From Thermococcus peptonophilus (GTDB lineage: Archaea > Methanobacteriota_B > Thermococci > Thermococcales > Thermococcaceae), in the NCBI RefSeq assembly GCF_001592435.1, contig NZ_CP014750.1, forward strand, positions 1,054,001-1,118,000: DNA of 64,000 nucleotides, in the 5' to 3' direction. Position 1 is the first letter of the stretch. Each line of letters begins with the position of its first letter. Below the pieces are notes generated by a model, which worked only from the letters and a program-made list of their open reading frames with translations, was not told where the DNA came from and made no database searches. A program made the translations under genes and the position numbers. This document shows, piece by piece, positions 62,089 to 64,000 of the stretch.

Positions 62089-64000
62089 ATTCTAGTAATC
62101 GGACTTGACGTCGTTGGAGAGAATCCCAAGAGGTTTGCGGTGGTGAGCTGGTTCAACGGGAAGCTTGAGAGAAAGGGTGAGTTTACACTCTATCGGTTAG
62201 TCCGCTTCATTCGGACAAAAAGGCCCGATATAGTTGCCATTGACAGCGTTACAGAACTCGGTGACGACCTGAGGAGGTTTTTGCGTGCCCTCCCGCCTGG
62301 AACAAAGCTCGTCCAGGTCACTGGAAAACCCGGCGAGCAGAGGACCCTTCAGAGCCTCGCTAAGGAACATGGAATAAGGACTGGTGACCGCTTCGATCCT
62401 TACGAGGAGGCAAAGCTGGCGGCCCTTCTCGCGAGTAAAGGAGTCGGCTACGAAGTCCTCGCATTTGAGGACGAGGTTATTGTGAAGGTAACCCGCGGCA
62501 GGAGCCACGGGAAGGGGGGCTGGAGTCAGGACAGGTACAGGAAACGCGTTCACAACCTCGTAAGGGACAAGGTGAGAGAGATAGAGGACCGGCTTAGGAG
62601 GGCGGATATACCATTCGACCTTGAGACCGAAGAGAAGGACTACGGACTGGCCAGGGGCGAGTTCCGGGTCTACGCCAGCAGGGAGGAGCTTGCTGGTCTG
62701 ATACGGCCGATGAGAGGTGGAGACGTCGAGGTCAGAATTCAGCCCGTTGAGAGGGCGGAGCTAGGCTTCGCTCCGCTGAAGAAGGAGGAGGCGATAAGAG
62801 AAAGGAAGAGCCTCATAGTTGGCATAGACCCTGGGATAACCGTTGGAATAGCGGCGATAGACCTCGACGGCAGGATAGTTGCCCTCCACAGCGAGAGGAA
62901 CATGCCGGTTGGTGAAGTCTTCCGCTTCATCAGCGAGCTCGGGCATCCGGTTATAATAGCGACGGACGTTTCTCCTGCTCCGGGCTTCGTTGAGAAGATA
63001 GCCCGCTCCTTCAAGGCCCAGCTCTTCGTGCCGAGGGAGAGCCTCCGTGTGGGGGAGAAGAACGAGCTCCTCAGGGATCTGGGGATAACAGTTGACGACG
63101 ACCACCAGAGGGACGCTTTAGCGGCTGCGTACAAGGCGTACCTCAGGATAAAGCCGAAGCTTGAGAGAATAGACGCCCGTCTGAGAGAAGCCGGTCTGAG
63201 CAAGAAGTCCGACGAGGTCAAGGCTCTCGTCATAGCAGGCTACAACCTCGGCGAGGCCATGCAGAAGGTAACCTTACGGGAGAGAAGGAGGGAGGAAGAG
63301 AAGGAAGAGCCCGAGACCGAGAAAAGCTTCGATGCTGAACTCTACCTCAAGAGGATACGGGAACTTGAAAGGAGAATAGAGTTCCTTGAGAGGGAGAACG
63401 AGGAGCTGAGGGAGATTATAAAGGAGCAGAGGAAGACGATAGGAAAGCTTGAGCGGAAGATAGCCGACTACGACGAGGAGGTAAGGAGAAAGGTTCTACG
63501 CGAGCGAGAGCTGGAGGCTAAGGTCAAGCGCATTGAAATCCTTGAAAAACAGCTGAGGGAAGCGAAGGCCGTCATTGAGAGGCTGAGCAGGGATTTAGTC
63601 CAGGTCAAGAGGATGAACGTCATAGAAGTCAGGGGTTCGGCCGTTCCGCTTAAGGTTCTCAAGGTTCTCAGCTGGGATGAGCTGGAGAGGATAGAGCGGG
63701 AAGTCGGCTTGAGGAGGGGCGACGTCCTCTTCGTTATAAACCCTGCTGGAGCGGGGAAGGCGATAGCGGAGGAGCTCGTTGAGAAGGGAATAAGGGCGAT
63801 AATAACCGAAAAGCCTCTGCCCGAAGTTGTGAGGGAGGTTCTCCGCGAGGCTCACGTACCGTTCTTCACGAGCGAGGAGCTTGACGTCAAGAGGATAGAT
63901 GAGTTCGCCGTTGTTGAGAGGGAGACGCTTGAAAGGGCCATTGGGGAGCTCCTCACAAGATGGGAGGAGGAAGACCGTGAGAGGGAAGCTGAAAAACTTC
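62089..64000 (+). CDS. DUF460 protein with RNase H-like domain (C-terminus beyond window)
   Basis: Open to the right edge, over 630 residues. N-terminal VIGLDVVGENPKRFAVVSW; a second RNase H-fold (RuvC/YqgF-like) domain at about residue 245 (SLIVGIDPGITVGIAAIDLDG ... IIATDVSPAPGFVEKIA ... DDDHQRDALAAAYKAY); then a long coiled coil (about 400-510) and a small C-terminal domain. Likely a nucleic-acid-binding protein. The start is unusual: GAAGGTGGTGGCTC is followed by ATT CTA GTA ATC GGA, with no ATG, GTG or TTG in frame between the upstream TGA (62073) and the conserved N-terminus, so ATT 62089 is the best candidate. TATA-like CTTTTAAAG near 62046-62054. Confidence 0.88.
   Translation, partial: MLVIGLDVVGENPKRFAVVSWFNGKLERKGEFTLYRLVRFIRTKRPDIVAIDSVTELGDDLRRFLRALPPGTKLVQVTGKPGEQRTLQSLAKEHGIRTGDRFDPYEEAKLAALLASKGVGYEVLAFEDEVIVKVTRGRSHGKGGWSQDRYRKRVHNLVRDKVREIEDRLRRADIPFDLETEEKDYGLARGEFRVYASREELAGLIRPMRGGDVEVRIQPVERAELGFAPLKKEEAIRERKSLIVGIDPGITVGIAAIDLDGRIVALHSERNMPVGEVFRFISELGHPVIIATDVSPAPGFVEKIARSFKAQLFVPRESLRVGEKNELLRDLGITVDDDHQRDALAAAYKAYLRIKPKLERIDARLREAGLSKKSDEVKALVIAGYNLGEAMQKVTLRERRREEEKEEPETEKSFDAELYLKRIRELERRIEFLERENEELREIIKEQRKTIGKLERKIADYDEEVRRKVLRERELEAKVKRIEILEKQLREAKAVIERLSRDLVQVKRMNVIEVRGSAVPLKVLKVLSWDELERIEREVGLRRGDVLFVINPAGAGKAIAEELVEKGIRAIITEKPLPEVVREVLREAHVPFFTSEELDVKRIDEFAVVERETLERAIGELLTRWEEEDREREAEKL

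Overview
The window is chromosomal DNA of a hyperthermophilic archaeon of the Thermococcales, most likely the genus Thermococcus. The grounds are a D-family DNA polymerase operon with Orc1/Cdc6, archaeal BRE/TATA promoters (often leaderless or followed by GGTGAT-type ribosome binding sites), RadA, NucS/EndoMS, ADP-forming acetyl-CoA synthetase, a Pyrococcus-type secreted alpha-amylase, a CGP-CTERM surface protein and a KlbA ATPase with an Ala1 intein. No rRNA, tRNA, CRISPR array or insertion sequence was recognised.

Layout. 0-16.5 kb is the replication and repair neighbourhood: a leftward orc1/cdc6-DP1-DP2 operon, an 0.9 kb gene-free oriC with two full inverted origin recognition boxes (ORBs) around an AT-rich core, then a K+ channel, radA, nucS, a PAC2 protein, MTA phosphorylase, a secreted nuclease, an MTA/SAH deaminase and a macrodomain protein. 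16.5-28.2 kb holds surface and metabolic genes: a CGP-CTERM PEGA protein, NAD(P)HX repair enzyme, alpha-amylase with a TGM operator, two winged-helix regulators, acetyl-CoA synthetase alpha and an archaeal AAA ATPase. 28.2-31.7 kb is accessory: a HepT/MntA pair, a chimeric gene broken at two A-runs, and a VapBC-like pair. 31.7-38.2 kb has trpS with a possible Trp-rich leader peptide, a seed-maturation-like small protein, an FAH hydrolase, a THUMP methyltransferase and a permuted GTPase. 38.3-46.2 kb is a type IV pilus-like assembly operon whose ATPase carries the intein. 47.6-51.6 kb is a MoxR/DUF58/DUF4129 membrane operon. 51.6-64 kb has a PfkB kinase, M32 carboxypeptidase, two damaged convergent secreted-protein genes, an ASCH protein, a geranylgeranyl-reductase-like flavoprotein, pyrrolidone carboxyl peptidase and the first part of a DUF460 protein.

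Most notable observations: (1) ORB-like boxes form a cloud around oriC, including a near-complete ORB copy inside the coding sequence of the DP1 disordered linker; (2) a nine-codon, apparently leaderless ORF with two Trp codons lies upstream of trpS and suggests translation-coupled control; (3) a foreign/native chimeric gene needs two -1 shifts, both at poly-A runs; (4) four genes are interrupted by small indels or stops, so either the accessory genes are decaying or the sequence has base-level errors.
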